This document shows, in pieces, positions 1-10,881 of a stretch of DNA of 64,000 nucleotides; the first letter of the stretch is position 1; each line of letters opens with the position of its first letter. Source of the stretch: Pseudooceanicola marinus (lineage in GTDB: Bacteria > Pseudomonadota > Alphaproteobacteria > Rhodobacterales > Rhodobacteraceae). Both the position numbers and the translations under genes were made by a program. The stretch covers positions 372,001 to 436,000 of the forward strand of contig NZ_PGTC01000018.1 in assembly GCF_002786295.1 (NCBI RefSeq), read 5' to 3'. The notes below the pieces were generated by a model that worked only from the letters and a program-made list of their open reading frames with translations, ran no database searches and was not told the DNA's origin.

Positions 1-252
1 GCAGAGGCGCCCAAGGCCGAGGACAAGGCTCCTGCGGCCCCTGCCAAGGCCGAGGCTGCCGAACAGCCCCGCAATGAGCCGAAGGCCGAGCGCAACGACC
101 GTCAGGACAACCGCGGCGGCGGCTCCGACCGGTCGCGCGGGTCGTCCTCGCGCGGCGGCAAGGGCCGTGGCAACGACAAGGCCGTGGTCGGCATGGGCGA
201 CCACCTGCCCAGCTTCATCGCGCTGTCCTTCGACGAGCGTCGCGCCAGCTGA
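1..252 (+). CDS. C-terminal tail of a probable DEAD-box RNA helicase (5' truncated)
   Basis: The reading frame is open from base 1 to a TGA at 250-252 and gives 83 residues, so the gene begins before the window. The visible part is a low-complexity tail rich in Ala, Lys, Glu, Arg and Gly, with an RGG-like stretch (RGGGSDRSRGSSSRGG) and a short conserved-looking end, VGMGDHLPSFIALSF. From memory, DEAD-box RNA helicases of Rhodobacteraceae carry basic RGG-like tails ending in a similar GDHxPxF segment; that is the only basis for the name. No helicase motif lies inside the window. A strong terminator follows at once. Confidence 0.5.
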   Translation, partial: AEAPKAEDKAPAAPAKAEAAEQPRNEPKAERNDRQDNRGGGSDRSRGSSSRGGKGRGNDKAVVGMGDHLPSFIALSFDERRAS

Positions 253-275
253 GGCGCCCCTCCATGAAGATCGAC

Positions 276-302
276 AAGGCCGCCTTCGGGCGGCCTTTTT
301 CG
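276..302 (+). terminator. Rho-independent terminator after the helicase-like gene
   Basis: A 9-bp stem (AAGGCCGCC, TTCG loop, GGCGGCCTT) is followed by a run of T at 296-300. It sits 24 nt after the stop of the partial gene, so it ends that transcript before the PilZ gene. Confidence 0.85.
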
Positions 303-428
303 TGGCCCCTGCCCCCTTCTGTGATCTGCTGAATTCGCCTCACTCTAGCGGCAGGACTTCAGGGAAAGGTAACCCCTGCTCCCGATGCTATGGCAGGCCG
401 AAGGGCATCACGGGAAAGGGCCACGCGC

Positions 429-923
429 ATGAGCATCGTTCTACCGCCGCAGAACCAGCAGAACCGGCGGCGCTTTCCGCGCTATCCGCTGCGGCGCCCC
501 TGCTCGCTGACCATGGGCGACCTGACGATCTCCGCCATGCTGGTGGATATTTCGCTGGGGGGCGCGGGGATCTGCCTGCCGATGCATGTCGCCAACTACG
601 GCGCCTCGGGTGGCACCCCGGGCCGCATGCTGTTCCGACTGGAGGATGTGGGACATTTCCGCGCCAGCCCGCGCTGGTCCTCGGACCGCCGCATGGGGCT
701 GGAGTTCGCGCCCGTCGCACACCGGGCGCCGGCGCTTCTGAACCTGCTGGCAGAGTTGGAGGAGACCCATGCGGGCGCCCCACCACTGGTCACCGCGGGC
801 GATGACCTCGATTTCGCCCGCGTCACCGCCCGTGGGCACGGGCGTAAGGGGGCGGCGCAGGCGGCCGCACTGGCCGCCCGCGAGGCGCTGATCAGGCGGT
901 CAGGCGCGACACCACAACCGTGA
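429..923 (+). CDS. PilZ domain protein
   Basis: The 164-residue protein has a PilZ-type core near its N-terminus: a basic RRRFPRYPLRR segment (the RxxxR half of the cyclic-di-GMP site, about residues 12-22) and DISLGGAG (the D/NxSxxG half, about 45-52). This arrangement normally binds cyclic-di-GMP; binding here is inferred. No other domain is visible and the last 50 residues are Ala/Arg-rich. I chose the ATG at 429 because GGGAAAGGG lies about 9 nt upstream; a start at 390 would add 13 unlikely basic residues. It ends in a convergent 32-nt overlap with the rnj gene. Confidence 0.8.
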   Translation: MSIVLPPQNQQNRRRFPRYPLRRPCSLTMGDLTISAMLVDISLGGAGICLPMHVANYGASGGTPGRMLFRLEDVGHFRASPRWSSDRRMGLEFAPVAHRAPALLNLLAELEETHAGAPPLVTAGDDLDFARVTARGHGRKGAAQAAALAAREALIRRSGATPQP

Positions 924-2565
924 CCTCGGGCTTCTTGCCGATCTCGTCGTTGGCGGAGTTGCGCACGATGCGGCGCAGGGCCTCTTCCAGCTTGTCGTCG
1001 TCGCGCAGGGTCTTGGCATCGGCCCGGCCCAGGAACTGGCTGAGGTCATGTTCCAGGATGTCCGACAGCGGCGATTTGGACTTGCCGGTTTCCGGCAGGC
1101 CCATCAGGTCGCACCAGGGATCGCCCAGGGGTTCGTCCTGCTCATCCAGCACGGCGGTCACGGTGACATGGCCGTTCAGGGCCATCCGGATCCGGTCGCG
1201 CACGACCCCGTCCAGGTAGCCGATCTGCACCGACCCATCGAGGTAGGTGCGCCCGGTCTCGATATGCTCGACCACCTTGGGGGCATTGCCCGACAGGTCC
1301 AGCATCATGCCGTTCACGCAGACCTCGGCGCCGCGGCCGGCGGCCATGGCGATCTTGGCGTGTTCGCGCAGGTGGCGGTGTTCGCCGTGCATCGGGATCA
1401 CCATCTGGGGATCCGTCACGCGATGCATGGTTTCCAGGTCCGGACGGTTGGCATGGCCGGACACGTGGTAGCGCCCCGAACTGTCGTCGACCACATCCAC
1501 GCCCAGCTCGCTCAGCTGGTTCATGATGGCGATGACGCCCTTCTCGTTGCCCGGAATGGTCTTCGAGGAGAAGAGGAACAGGTCCCCTTCCTTCAGGGTC
1601 ATGCCGTGATGCTTGCCGCGCGCCAGCTGGGCGGAGGCTGCCCGGCGTTCGCCCTGGCTGCCGGTGACCAGCAGCATCAGGTTCTCGCGCGGGATATCGC
1701 GCGCCTCTTCCGGGCTGACCACGGTGGGGAAGCTGGACAGCACTCCGGTTTCCAGACCCGCCTCGACCATGCGACGCATCGCGCGGCCCATCAGGCAGAT
1801 CGACCGGCCCGCGCGTTCGGCGGCCTCGGCCAGGGTGCGGACCCGGGCCACATTGGAAGCAAAGGTCGTGGCGACAACCATGTACTTGGCTTCGGCGATC
1901 AGCTTCTCGACCTCGGGGCCCACCTCGGCCTCGGAGCGGCCGGGGTTCGGGCTGAAGACGTTGGTGCTGTCGCAGACCAGCGCCTTGACGCCGCCCTTGG
2001 CCACGTCGGCCCAGAGATCCGGATCCCAGGCCTCACCGACCAGCGGATTGCGGTCCAGCTTGAAATCGCCGGTGTGCAGCACGCGGCCCGCGTTGGTGTC
2101 GATCACCAGGCCCGAGCTTTCGGGGATGGAGTGGGAGATCGGCAGGAAACCGATCTTGAAGGGCCCCACCTTGATCTGTTCCGGCCAGGCGGAGGCGGTG
2201 GTCACCGCATCGTCCGCCACGCCGTATTCCGCCAGCTTGCCGCGGGCGATATTGGCGGTGAAGGCACGGGCGTAGATCTTCGGCTGGCCGAGACGGTCGT
2301 ACAGGTGGCCGACGGCACCGACGTGGTCCTCGTGGGCGTGGGTGATGAACACCGCCTCCAGCCGATCGCGGTTCTGTTCCAGCCAGGAGATATCGGCAAA
2401 GATGATGTCGACCCCCGGGGTGGTGTCCATATCCGGGAAGGCCACGCCCATGTCGACCAGGATCAGCCGCTCCTGCCCGGGTTCGCCATAGCCGTAGACG
2501 TAGGCGTTCATGCCGATTTCGCCGGCGCCGCCCAGAGGCAGGTAGATCAGCCGTTCGTTGCTCAT
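892..2565 (-). CDS. rnj: Ribonuclease J
   Basis: This is a 557-residue metallo-beta-lactamase/beta-CASP RNase, which makes endonucleolytic cuts and 5'-to-3' exonucleolytic trimming in mRNA decay and rRNA maturation. The metal-binding motif HAHEDH is at residues 76-81, followed by HSIPES and TGDFKLDR. The beta-CASP part (VVATTFASNVARV, LLVTGSQGE) and the motif SGHANRPDLE follow, then a C-terminal domain. The length fits the alphaproteobacterial enzyme. Its ATG overlaps the coaX stop by 4 nt (ATGA), so translation is probably coupled. It is the last gene of the nuo-birA-coaX-rnj run, which would make RNase J supply partly depend on the nuo promoter unless an internal promoter exists. Confidence 0.95.
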   Translation of the reverse strand: MSNERLIYLPLGGAGEIGMNAYVYGYGEPGQERLILVDMGVAFPDMDTTPGVDIIFADISWLEQNRDRLEAVFITHAHEDHVGAVGHLYDRLGQPKIYARAFTANIARGKLAEYGVADDAVTTASAWPEQIKVGPFKIGFLPISHSIPESSGLVIDTNAGRVLHTGDFKLDRNPLVGEAWDPDLWADVAKGGVKALVCDSTNVFSPNPGRSEAEVGPEVEKLIAEAKYMVVATTFASNVARVRTLAEAAERAGRSICLMGRAMRRMVEAGLETGVLSSFPTVVSPEEARDIPRENLMLLVTGSQGERRAASAQLARGKHHGMTLKEGDLFLFSSKTIPGNEKGVIAIMNQLSELGVDVVDDSSGRYHVSGHANRPDLETMHRVTDPQMVIPMHGEHRHLREHAKIAMAAGRGAEVCVNGMMLDLSGNAPKVVEHIETGRTYLDGSVQIGYLDGVVRDRIRMALNGHVTVTAVLDEQDEPLGDPWCDLMGLPETGKSKSPLSDILEHDLSQFLGRADAKTLRDDDKLEEALRRIVRNSANDEIGKKPEVTVVVSRLTA

Positions 2566-3341
2566 GCGGTCCCCAATGACTGGTTGTGGTCGTGGATGAT
2601 CCTGAGGCCGTGGATGGTCAGGAACTCATCGAAATGGTCGAACAGCGTATCGCCCTGCTGGAACAGGGGTGCAAGCCCCCCGGTCGAGATAATCGTCATG
2701 GGCCGTTCATATTCGCCCTTGATCTGGTCGCAGATGCCCCGGACGAGGCCGACATAGCCCCAGAAGACCCCGCTTTGCATACAGGCGACGGTGTTCGTGC
2801 CGATAACCTTCTGCGGCTTGGTGACGTCCACATGGGGCAGCGCGGCGGCTGCCTCGTGCAGGGCCTGCAGCGACAGGTTGACGCCCGGCGCGATGACACC
2901 GCCCACATAGGCGCCGTCCTGCCCCACCACGTCGAAGGTGGTGGCGGTGCCGAAATCGACGACGATCAGGTCCCCGCCGTAGCGGTCATAGGCACCTGCG
3001 GCGTTCACCAGCCGGTCGGGGCCGACCTGTGTGCCCTCGTCCACCCGCGGCTCCACCGGCAGGCCGCATTCGGGCTTGCCCACCACCAGCGGGCGACAGT
3101 TGAAATAGCGATCCGCCAGGACCCGCAGGTTGAAGACCACGCGCGGCACGGTCGAGGAGATGATGACCGCGTCGATGTCCATCGGGATCCTGTGGTGCGC
3201 CAGCAGCGTGGACAGCCAGACGTAATACTGATCCGCCGTCCGCTGATGTTCGGTCGAGGTGCGCAGCGTGCACAGGAACCGCTCGCCATCCCAGATGGAG
3301 AACACGGTGTTGGTGTTGCCGCAGTCGATTGCCAGAAGCAT
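2562..3341 (-). CDS. coaX: Type III pantothenate kinase
   Basis: CoaX phosphorylates pantothenate, the first step of CoA synthesis. The 259 residues match the family length. The ASKHA-fold phosphate motif DCGNTN is at residues 6-11, PDRLVNAAGA at 108-117 (pantothenate site) and DFGTATTFDVV at 129-139. Type III enzymes are known to resist CoA feedback inhibition and to need a monovalent cation. The gene starts 14 nt after birA and overlaps rnj by 4 nt. I saw no second pantothenate kinase in the window. Confidence 0.95.
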   Translation of the reverse strand: MLLAIDCGNTNTVFSIWDGERFLCTLRTSTEHQRTADQYYVWLSTLLAHHRIPMDIDAVIISSTVPRVVFNLRVLADRYFNCRPLVVGKPECGLPVEPRVDEGTQVGPDRLVNAAGAYDRYGGDLIVVDFGTATTFDVVGQDGAYVGGVIAPGVNLSLQALHEAAAALPHVDVTKPQKVIGTNTVACMQSGVFWGYVGLVRGICDQIKGEYERPMTIISTGGLAPLFQQGDTLFDHFDEFLTIHGLRIIHDHNQSLGTA

Positions 3342-3355
3342 AAGTTCCCTCCCCC

Positions 3356-4135
3356 TCAGGCGTGGCCGTCGGTTCCGAAGTGGATATCCGCCGCCGCCAC
3401 CGCATGGCGCTTGCCGCCGGTGGAAAGCACAAGTTGCCCCTGCGCGTCCACCGTTTCGAAGATGCCCGTCAGCTCATGTGTGCCGAAACGTGCCGTCACC
3501 TCTTCGCCCAGGCGCGCGGCGCGGGCCAGCCAGGCGTCGCGCACCGGCGCAAAGCCCCGGCTGGTCAGCACCGCTTCCCAATGCGCATGGGCGGGCGCCA
3601 AGGCGTTCAGCATGTCTTCGGGGGGGACGGCGACGCCCAGCTCCCCCGACAGCGACACGGGCCGCAGCGCGCGCGCCTCGACCTCCCCCGCCTCGGGGGC
3701 CTGGGCCAGGTTGACGCCGATGCCGATGTTCAGCGCCGCCGGGCGATTGCCCCGGCTCAGCGTCTCCAGCAGGATCCCCGCCAGCTTGCCGCCGTGCAGC
3801 AGTACGTCGTTGGGCCATTTCAGCGCGAAGGCCTCGGCCCGGCCGGTCAGGGCGACCAGCGCGTCATGCAGGGCCAGCGATGTGGTGAAGCTGCGCAGGG
3901 CCATCTCCTGCGGGCCGGCCTGCAGGGGCAGCACCAGGGAGGCCGCGAAGTTGCCCCTGGGGTGTACCCAAGGCCGCCCGCGCCGACCACGCGCGGCGGT
4001 CTGGTTCAGCGCCAGGATCCAAAGCGGTGAGGCCAGACCCGCGGCAAAGCGGGTTCTGGCCTCGTCCAAAGTCGATGTGGTCTCTGCCAGGACCACCCGG
4101 TCGATACCGGATGGCCAGCTGTCAAGGGCCGTCAC
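3356..4135 (-). CDS. birA: Biotin--[acetyl-CoA-carboxylase] ligase
   Basis: The 259-residue enzyme attaches biotin, through biotinyl-AMP, to the lysine of biotin carrier domains. The biotin/ATP loop RGRRGRPW is at about 49-56, KWPNDV at 106-111 and GGKLAGILLE at about 115-124. There is no N-terminal winged-helix domain, so it is a monofunctional (group I) ligase and not a repressor like E. coli BirA. It begins 7 nt after nuoN. A likely client in this window is the methylcrotonyl-CoA carboxylase alpha subunit at 25333-27306. Confidence 0.93.
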   Translation of the reverse strand: MTALDSWPSGIDRVVLAETTSTLDEARTRFAAGLASPLWILALNQTAARGRRGRPWVHPRGNFAASLVLPLQAGPQEMALRSFTTSLALHDALVALTGRAEAFALKWPNDVLLHGGKLAGILLETLSRGNRPAALNIGIGVNLAQAPEAGEVEARALRPVSLSGELGVAVPPEDMLNALAPAHAHWEAVLTSRGFAPVRDAWLARAARLGEEVTARFGTHELTGIFETVDAQGQLVLSTGGKRHAVAAADIHFGTDGHA

Positions 4136-4142
4136 GTCAGGC

Positions 4143-5579
4143 TCAGTTCACCAGGGCGAGCGAGGCGGCCTGGGCCATGCCCTCGATCCCGAAGAGGTTC
4201 ACCACGCCAAGCAGCATGATCGCGGCGGAGGCCATGAGGAAGCCCCAGAGGATCGCGCCCTTCGGCTTGTCCAGCGGCTCCTCGGCCTCGCCGAAGTACA
4301 TGAAGTAGACGATGCGCAGATAGTAGAAGGCACCGATGACCGAGGCGACCACGCCCAGCACGGCCAGCCAGATCAGGCCGGCGTCATAGGCGGCGCGCAG
4401 CACGTAGAACTTCCCGAAGAAGCCGACCAGAGGCGGCACGCCTGCCAGCGAGAACATCAGGATCAGCAGCGCCAGCGCCCGGCCCGGGTAGGCCGTCGAA
4501 TACATCTTCAGCGCGGCGATGTCAGTGACCGGCTGTCCGTCGCGTTCCATGGTCAGGATGAAGGCGAAGACGCCGATATTCATCACCACGTAGATGGCCA
4601 TGTAGATCAGCATCGCCTGCACGCCGAAGGCGGTGCCTGCGGCCAGGCCCATCAGGGCGAAGCCCATGTGGGTGATCGAGGAATAGGCCATCAGGCGCTT
4701 GATGTTGGTCTGGCCAATGGCGGCGATGGAGCCGAGGAACATCGACAGCACGGCGATCAGCGCGATGATCTGCTGCCAGTCGGCAACGATGCCGCCAAAG
4801 GCGGAATGCGTCACGCGGGCGAACAGGGCCATGGCGGCGACCTTCGGCGCGGTGGCGAAGAAGGCGGTGATCGGCGTCGGCGCGCCTTCGTAGACGTCCG
4901 GCGTCCACATGTGGAACGGCACGGCCGAGACCTTGAAGGACATGCCGGCGATCATGAAGACGACACCGAACAACAGGCCCAGAGGCGCGCGACCGTCTTC
5001 AGCAGCCTGGATGATGCCCGAGAACAGCGTGGTGCCCGAGAAGCCGTAGACCAGCGAGGCCCCGTAAAGCAGCATGCCCGAGGACAGCGAGCCCAGCACG
5101 AAGTACTTCAGGCCGGATTCCGTCGACTTGATGCTGTCACGGCGCATCGAGGCCACGACGTAGAGGGCCAGCGACATCAGTTCGAGGCCCATGTAGAGCA
5201 CGATCAGATCCCCGGCGGAGACCATCACCATCATGCCGAGGACCGACAGGGCCACCAGCACGGGGTATTCGAAGTTGGTCACCTTGCGACGGGCGAGGTA
5301 GTCCTGCCCCATCACCAGAACGGCCGCGGCGGAGAACAGCACCGCCACCTTGGCGAACTTGGCGAAGCCGTCGGCGTGGAAGGACCCGCCGAAGGCCAGG
5401 TCGGCCACGTCGCGACCGGCGATCCACAGGCCCAGCAGGACGAAGACGGCGGCGGTCGCCCAGGTCAGGGGCGCCGTCAGCTTGTCCTTGCCGGTGTAGA
5501 CCGCACCGACCAGCGCGAGCATCGCGTAAATTGCCAGAACGATTTCCGGCAGGATGACATTCAGATCAGCCTGAAGCAT
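4143..5579 (-). CDS. nuoN: NADH-quinone oxidoreductase subunit N
   Basis: NuoN is one of three antiporter-like membrane subunits that pump protons in Complex I. The 478 residues are almost wholly hydrophobic, with about 14 predicted membrane helices. Visible family features are [12 protein letters not shown] (the helix with the conserved Glu), the central [16 protein letters not shown] (conserved Lys), and [19 protein letters not shown] in the broken-helix region. The start lies 18 nt after the nuoM stop. It is the last structural nuo gene. Confidence 0.97.
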   Translation of the reverse strand: MLQADLNVILPEIVLAIYAMLALVGAVYTGKDKLTAPLTWATAAVFVLLGLWIAGRDVADLAFGGSFHADGFAKFAKVAVLFSAAAVLVMGQDYLARRKVTNFEYPVLVALSVLGMMVMVSAGDLIVLYMGLELMSLALYVVASMRRDSIKSTESGLKYFVLGSLSSGMLLYGASLVYGFSGTTLFSGIIQAAEDGRAPLGLLFGVVFMIAGMSFKVSAVPFHMWTPDVYEGAPTPITAFFATAPKVAAMALFARVTHSAFGGIVADWQQIIALIAVLSMFLGSIAAIGQTNIKRLMAYSSITHMGFALMGLAAGTAFGVQAMLIYMAIYVVMNIGVFAFILTMERDGQPVTDIAALKMYSTAYPGRALALLILMFSLAGVPPLVGFFGKFYVLRAAYDAGLIWLAVLGVVASVIGAFYYLRIVYFMYFGEAEEPLDKPKGAILWGFLMASAAIMLLGVVNLFGIEGMAQAASLALVN

Positions 5580-5597
5580 TGTCTCTTGGCCTCCGGT

Positions 5598-7153
<1,556 letters not shown>

Positions 7154-7154
<1 letters not shown>

Positions 7155-9280
7155 TATTCCGCCCCTCCGGTGAGCGTCATCCAGGTTACGAAGACCGCGA
7201 TGCCGATGACCATCGCAAAGGCGTAGGTGAAGATGTAGCCGGACTGCGCGCGACCAGCGAGGCGGGTGAAGAAGGGAATGATCCCCATGGCCAGCCCGTT
7301 GATACCGCCGTCGACGATCTTGCCGTCACCGCCTTTCCAGAACAGCCGGCCAAGCCACGCCGCGGGCCGCACGAAGATGAAGTTGTAGATTTCGTCGAAG
7401 TACCACTTGTTCAGCAGGAACAGGTACAGCGGGCGGTTCACCTCGGCCACGCGGGCCGGCAGGCCGGGCTGCTTGATGTACATGACCCAGGCGGTGACGA
7501 AACCGATCAGCATGGCGATGAAGGGGCTGACCTTGACCCAGGTGGGGGCATGGTGCGCCTCGTCCATGACGTGGTTGTCGGCCGAGATGTAGATCGCGCC
7601 CTGCGGTGCCTCGCCCGTGGCCACGGCGTGACCGGCATCTGCCGCCGCGGTGCCGTGGTCCTCCGCGGCCTCCTCGGTGGCCTGCGCTTCGGTCGTCAGC
7701 GCCGCGCCCTCGCCTTCTGCGCCATGGCCTTCAGCCGCGGCTTCGACGTGATGCGGGATCCCGAAGAAGCTGTTGACCTTGTCATGATCGCCGAAGAACT
7801 GACCGTACCACAGCATGCCCGAGAAGATCGCGCCAAGGGACAGCACGCCCAGCGGGATCAGCATGACCATCGGGCTTTCATGCGCGTGGTCATGCGTGTG
7901 CTTGTCGCCCTTCGCGGGACCGTAGAAGGTCATGAAGATCAGGCGCCAGGAGTAGAAGGAGGTGAACAGCGCGGCGATCACCAGCATCCAGAAGGCATAG
8001 CCGCCCTGGGTGCCTGCATAGGCGCTCTCGATGATCGCATCCTTCGACAGGAAGCCGGCGAAACCGATGTGGGTCAGCGGGATGCCGACGCCGGTGATGG
8101 CCAGCGTGCCGATCATCATCGCGGCGAAGGTGTAGGGGATCTTCTTCCGCAGGTTGCCGTAGTTCCGCATGTCCTGCTCGTGGTGCATCGCGTGGATGAC
8201 CGAGCCGGCGCCGAGGAACAGCATCGCCTTGAAGAAGGCGTGGGTCAGCAGGTGGAACATTGCGGCGGAGTAGACGCCGACGCCAGCCGCCACGAACATG
8301 TAGCCCAGCTGGGAACAGGTCGAATAGGCGATGACGCGCTTGATGTCGTTCTGCACCAGGCCGACGGTCGCGGCGAAAAAGGCCGTGGTCGCGCCGATGA
8401 AGGTGATGAAGGCCATGGTTTCGGGGGCGTATTCCATGATCGGCGACATGCGGCAGATCATGAAGACACCCGCGGTGACCATGGTGGCCGCGTGGATCAG
8501 CGCCGACACGGGCGTCGGGCCTTCCATCGCGTCCGGCAGCCAGGTGTGCAGGAACAGCTGTGCCGATTTACCGGCCGCACCGATGAACAGCAGGAAGGCA
8601 ATCAGGTTCGCCGCGTTCCAGTCGCGCCACAGGAAGTGCAGCGTCGTCTCACCCAGGATCGCACCCGAGGCAAAGATCACGTCCAGCGAGATGCTGTCGG
8701 TCAGGAAGAACAGGCCCATGATGCCCAGCAGGAAGCCGAAGTCACCGACCCGGTTCACCACGAAGGCCTTCATGGCCGCCGCGCCCGCCGAGGGTTTCTT
8801 GTAGTAGAAGCCGATCAGCAGGTAGGAGGCGACGCCCACGCCTTCCCAGCCGAAGAACATCTGCACCAGGTTGTCCGAGGTCACCAGCGACAGCATCGCG
8901 AAGGTGAAGAAGGACAGGTAGGCGAAGAAGCGGGGGCGATATTCCTCGCCCTCCTTGAAGTTCTCGTCATGCGCCATGTAGCCGAAGCTGTAGAGGTGCA
9001 CGAGCGCCGAGACGGTGGTCACCACGATCAGCATGATCGAGGTCAGCCGGTCCAGGCGAATGCCCCAGGAGGTCGAGAGCGAGCCGCTTTCGATCCAGCG
9101 CAGCAGTTCGATGTGCTGCGCCTCATCGGGGGTGGTGAAGAAGGTGATCCAGCTGAGCAGGCAGATCAGGAACAGAACGCCGGTCGTGAGGATCTGCGCG
9201 CCCTTCACGCCGATCAGCCGCCAGCCGAAGCCGGCGATGATGGCGCTGACAAGCGGCGCGAGAAGAATGATGGGGACCAT
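7154..9280 (-). CDS. nuoL: NADH-quinone oxidoreductase subunit L
   Basis: NuoL is the distal proton-pumping subunit of Complex I and carries the long lateral helix that runs along the membrane arm. The 708 residues include the quinone oxidoreductase motif [25 protein letters not shown] region and the Glu helix near [17 protein letters not shown]. Compared with a basic NuoL, an extra Ala/Glu/His-rich hydrophilic insert lies at about residues 512-567, between helices. It is 4 nt from nuoK and overlaps nuoM by one base. Confidence 0.97.
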
Positions 9281-9284
9281 GGGC

Positions 9285-9590
9285 TCAGCCTTTCATCACG
9301 TTGACGTCTTCCACGGCGATGGTGCCGCGGTTGCGGAAGAAGCAGACGAGAATGGCAAGCCCGATCGCCGCCTCCGCTGCGGCCACCGTCAGGACGAAAA
9401 GGGTGAAGACCTGGCCGGCGAGATCCCCGAGGAAGCTGGAGAAGGCCACAAGGTTGATGTTCACCGACAGCAGGATCAGTTCGATGCTCATCAGCAGGAT
9501 GATCACGTTCTTCCGGTTCAGGAAGATCCCGAAGATCCCGATGACGAACAGCGCCGCCGCCACCGTGAGGTAATGTTCGATTCCGATCAT
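9285..9590 (-). CDS. nuoK: NADH-quinone oxidoreductase subunit K
   Basis: This is a 101-residue three-helix membrane subunit of Complex I. The conserved Glu residues of the proton path are visible in [15 protein letters not shown] and in [15 protein letters not shown]. The start MIGIEHYL fits the family. Its ATG overlaps the stop of a 37-codon gene by 4 nt (ATGA), and its Shine-Dalgarno AGGAGA lies inside the end of that small gene. Confidence 0.97.
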   Translation of the reverse strand: MIGIEHYLTVAAALFVIGIFGIFLNRKNVIILLMSIELILLSVNINLVAFSSFLGDLAGQVFTLFVLTVAAAEAAIGLAILVCFFRNRGTIAVEDVNVMKG

Positions 9591-9700
9591 CCGCGGTCTC
9601 CTTCTGCTTTCGGTCCCGCCTTGCAGCCCTTGGCGAGGCCAACGGTGACGGGCAGGAAGACGCCCGCGAAAATGATGGCTATCCAGCTGGCAATGCTCAT
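9587..9700 (-). CDS. Predicted 37-residue membrane protein between nuoJ and nuoK
   Basis: A short frame gives [18 protein letters not shown] and then a Lys/Gly-rich tail ending EGDRG. Residues 5-22 form one membrane-spanning segment, with the positive tail predicted on the cytoplasmic side. Three features support a real gene: a GGGAGG sequence lies about 13 nt before the ATG, the stop overlaps the nuoK ATG as ATGA, and the nuoK ribosome site sits inside it. Function is unknown; a small accessory or assembly peptide of Complex I is inference. Rhodobacter nuo operons are known to hold several unidentified small frames, so it may be conserved. Confidence 0.6.
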   Translation of the reverse strand: MSIASWIAIIFAGVFLPVTVGLAKGCKAGPKAEGDRG

Positions 9701-9788
9701 CGCTGTCCCGTTTCCCTCCCCCGGATCGGTCCGGGGTCGCTTTTCAATTTCTTTGAAGCCGGCCTCGGCCTGCTCCGGGTTTATTTCG

Positions 9789-9808
9789 CCCCGGGCGCAC
9801 CCGGGGCC
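9789..9808 (-). promoter_or_regulatory. Intercistronic hairpin after nuoJ
   Basis: GCCCCGGG and CCCGGGGC form a perfect 8-bp G/C stem around a 4-nt loop, 21 nt downstream of the nuoJ stop. No T run follows on the minus strand, so it looks like an RNA processing or 3'-end stabilising element rather than a full terminator. The surrounding 129-nt gap (9701-9829) shows no coding frame. Confidence 0.5.
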
Positions 9809-9829
9809 AATCTGACACCGGTCAGAGGC

Positions 9830-10438
9830 TCAAAGCCCCTGCCCCGGTTTCACATCTTTCAGTTCCATCGCCTTGGCCGGGTCGCGCCACATCTGGTGCA
9901 GCACGTTCTGGCGCTTGACGTTCGGACGGTGGCGCAGGGTCAGCACGATCGCCCCGATCATCGCGACCAGCAGGACCATGCCCGCCAGCTGGAAGACCAG
10001 GAAGTACTGTTCGTAGATCAGCAGGCCCAGGGCCGCGGTGTTCTGCACATCCGTGGGCGCGACGGCCAGGCGCGCGGCCTTTGCCGTTTCCGCCTCGGTC
10101 CAGGACCCGAAGGCCAGGCCGAACTGCATCAGCAGGATCACACCGATCAGCAGCGCCAGCGGCATGTACTTGGCCATTTCCGCCTTAAGCTCGGCGAAGT
10201 CGACATCCAGCATCATCACCACGAAGAGGAACAGCACGGCGACTGCCCCGACGTAGACGATGACCAGCAGCATCGCGACGAACTCGGCGCCCAGCAGGAC
10301 GAAGAGGCCCGCCGCGCTGAGGAACGACAGGATCAGCCACAGCACCGAATGCACCGGGTTTCGCGAGATCACCGTGAACAGGCCACCGGCCAGCACGCAG
10401 AGCGCGAAAAGGTAAAAGGAGAAGGCGGCGACAGTCAT
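9830..10438 (-). CDS. nuoJ: NADH-quinone oxidoreductase subunit J
   Basis: The 202-residue membrane subunit has five predicted helices. The N-terminal helix [17 protein letters not shown] and the third helix [21 protein letters not shown], which includes the pi-bulge region, are typical of NuoJ. The hydrophilic C-terminus ([18 protein letters not shown]) is also a family feature. The ATG overlaps the stop of the CMD-family gene by 4 nt. Confidence 0.97.
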   Translation of the reverse strand: MTVAAFSFYLFALCVLAGGLFTVISRNPVHSVLWLILSFLSAAGLFVLLGAEFVAMLLVIVYVGAVAVLFLFVVMMLDVDFAELKAEMAKYMPLALLIGVILLMQFGLAFGSWTEAETAKAARLAVAPTDVQNTAALGLLIYEQYFLVFQLAGMVLLVAMIGAIVLTLRHRPNVKRQNVLHQMWRDPAKAMELKDVKPGQGL

Positions 10439-10842
10439 GTCTCATCATCCTCTTGCTCGTCCATGACCTCTTTCGCCAGTTGGGCGGCCTTGGTCATGGC
10501 GGGAATACCGGCGAACATCGACATCTGTGCGATGGCCTCGGCGATTTCTTGTTTCTTCGCGCCCGCCTCCAGAAGGTGGCGCACGGTGACGCGCAACTGG
10601 CTTTCGGCCTGTGCGCCCTGCATCGTCAGACCCGCGAGGGTCAGGAACAGGCGGGTCTTTGCGTCCAGCCCATCCTTGTTGACGGTGTTGCCGAAGGCGA
10701 ACTCCATCCATTCCTTGGGCATCGTCGGCCAGAGCGCCTCGAACCCCTTGGGGGTGAAGCTCTCCAGCGCCGGGTTCATGGACTTGGCCATGTCCTGGGC
10801 ATGCCGGATGAACATCTCGAACGGGTTCTGGGAGTCAGCCAC
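10435..10842 (-). CDS. Carboxymuconolactone decarboxylase (CMD/AhpD-like) family protein in nuo
   Basis: The 135 residues look like a CMD-family helical protein: [20 protein letters not shown], then [22 protein letters not shown] and [20 protein letters not shown]. It contains no cysteine at all, so the CxxC peroxidase centre of AhpD is absent; a thiol peroxidase role is ruled out by sequence. It sits between nuoI and nuoJ, overlaps nuoJ by 4 nt (ATGA), and is preceded by AGGGAAGGGGG. A role linked to Complex I is inferred from position only. It could equally be a small-molecule enzyme carried along by the operon. Confidence 0.8.
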   Translation of the reverse strand: MADSQNPFEMFIRHAQDMAKSMNPALESFTPKGFEALWPTMPKEWMEFAFGNTVNKDGLDAKTRLFLTLAGLTMQGAQAESQLRVTVRHLLEAGAKKQEIAEAIAQMSMFAGIPAMTKAAQLAKEVMDEQEDDET

Positions 10843-10881
10843 GGGCGCCCCCCTTCCCTGTCGTATGTCCCCTGGAACAGA

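Noticed and set aside
7550-9304. A 584-codon plus-strand frame opposite nuoL
   Set aside because: Antisense shadow of a convincing nuoL; no ribosome site or recognisable domain.
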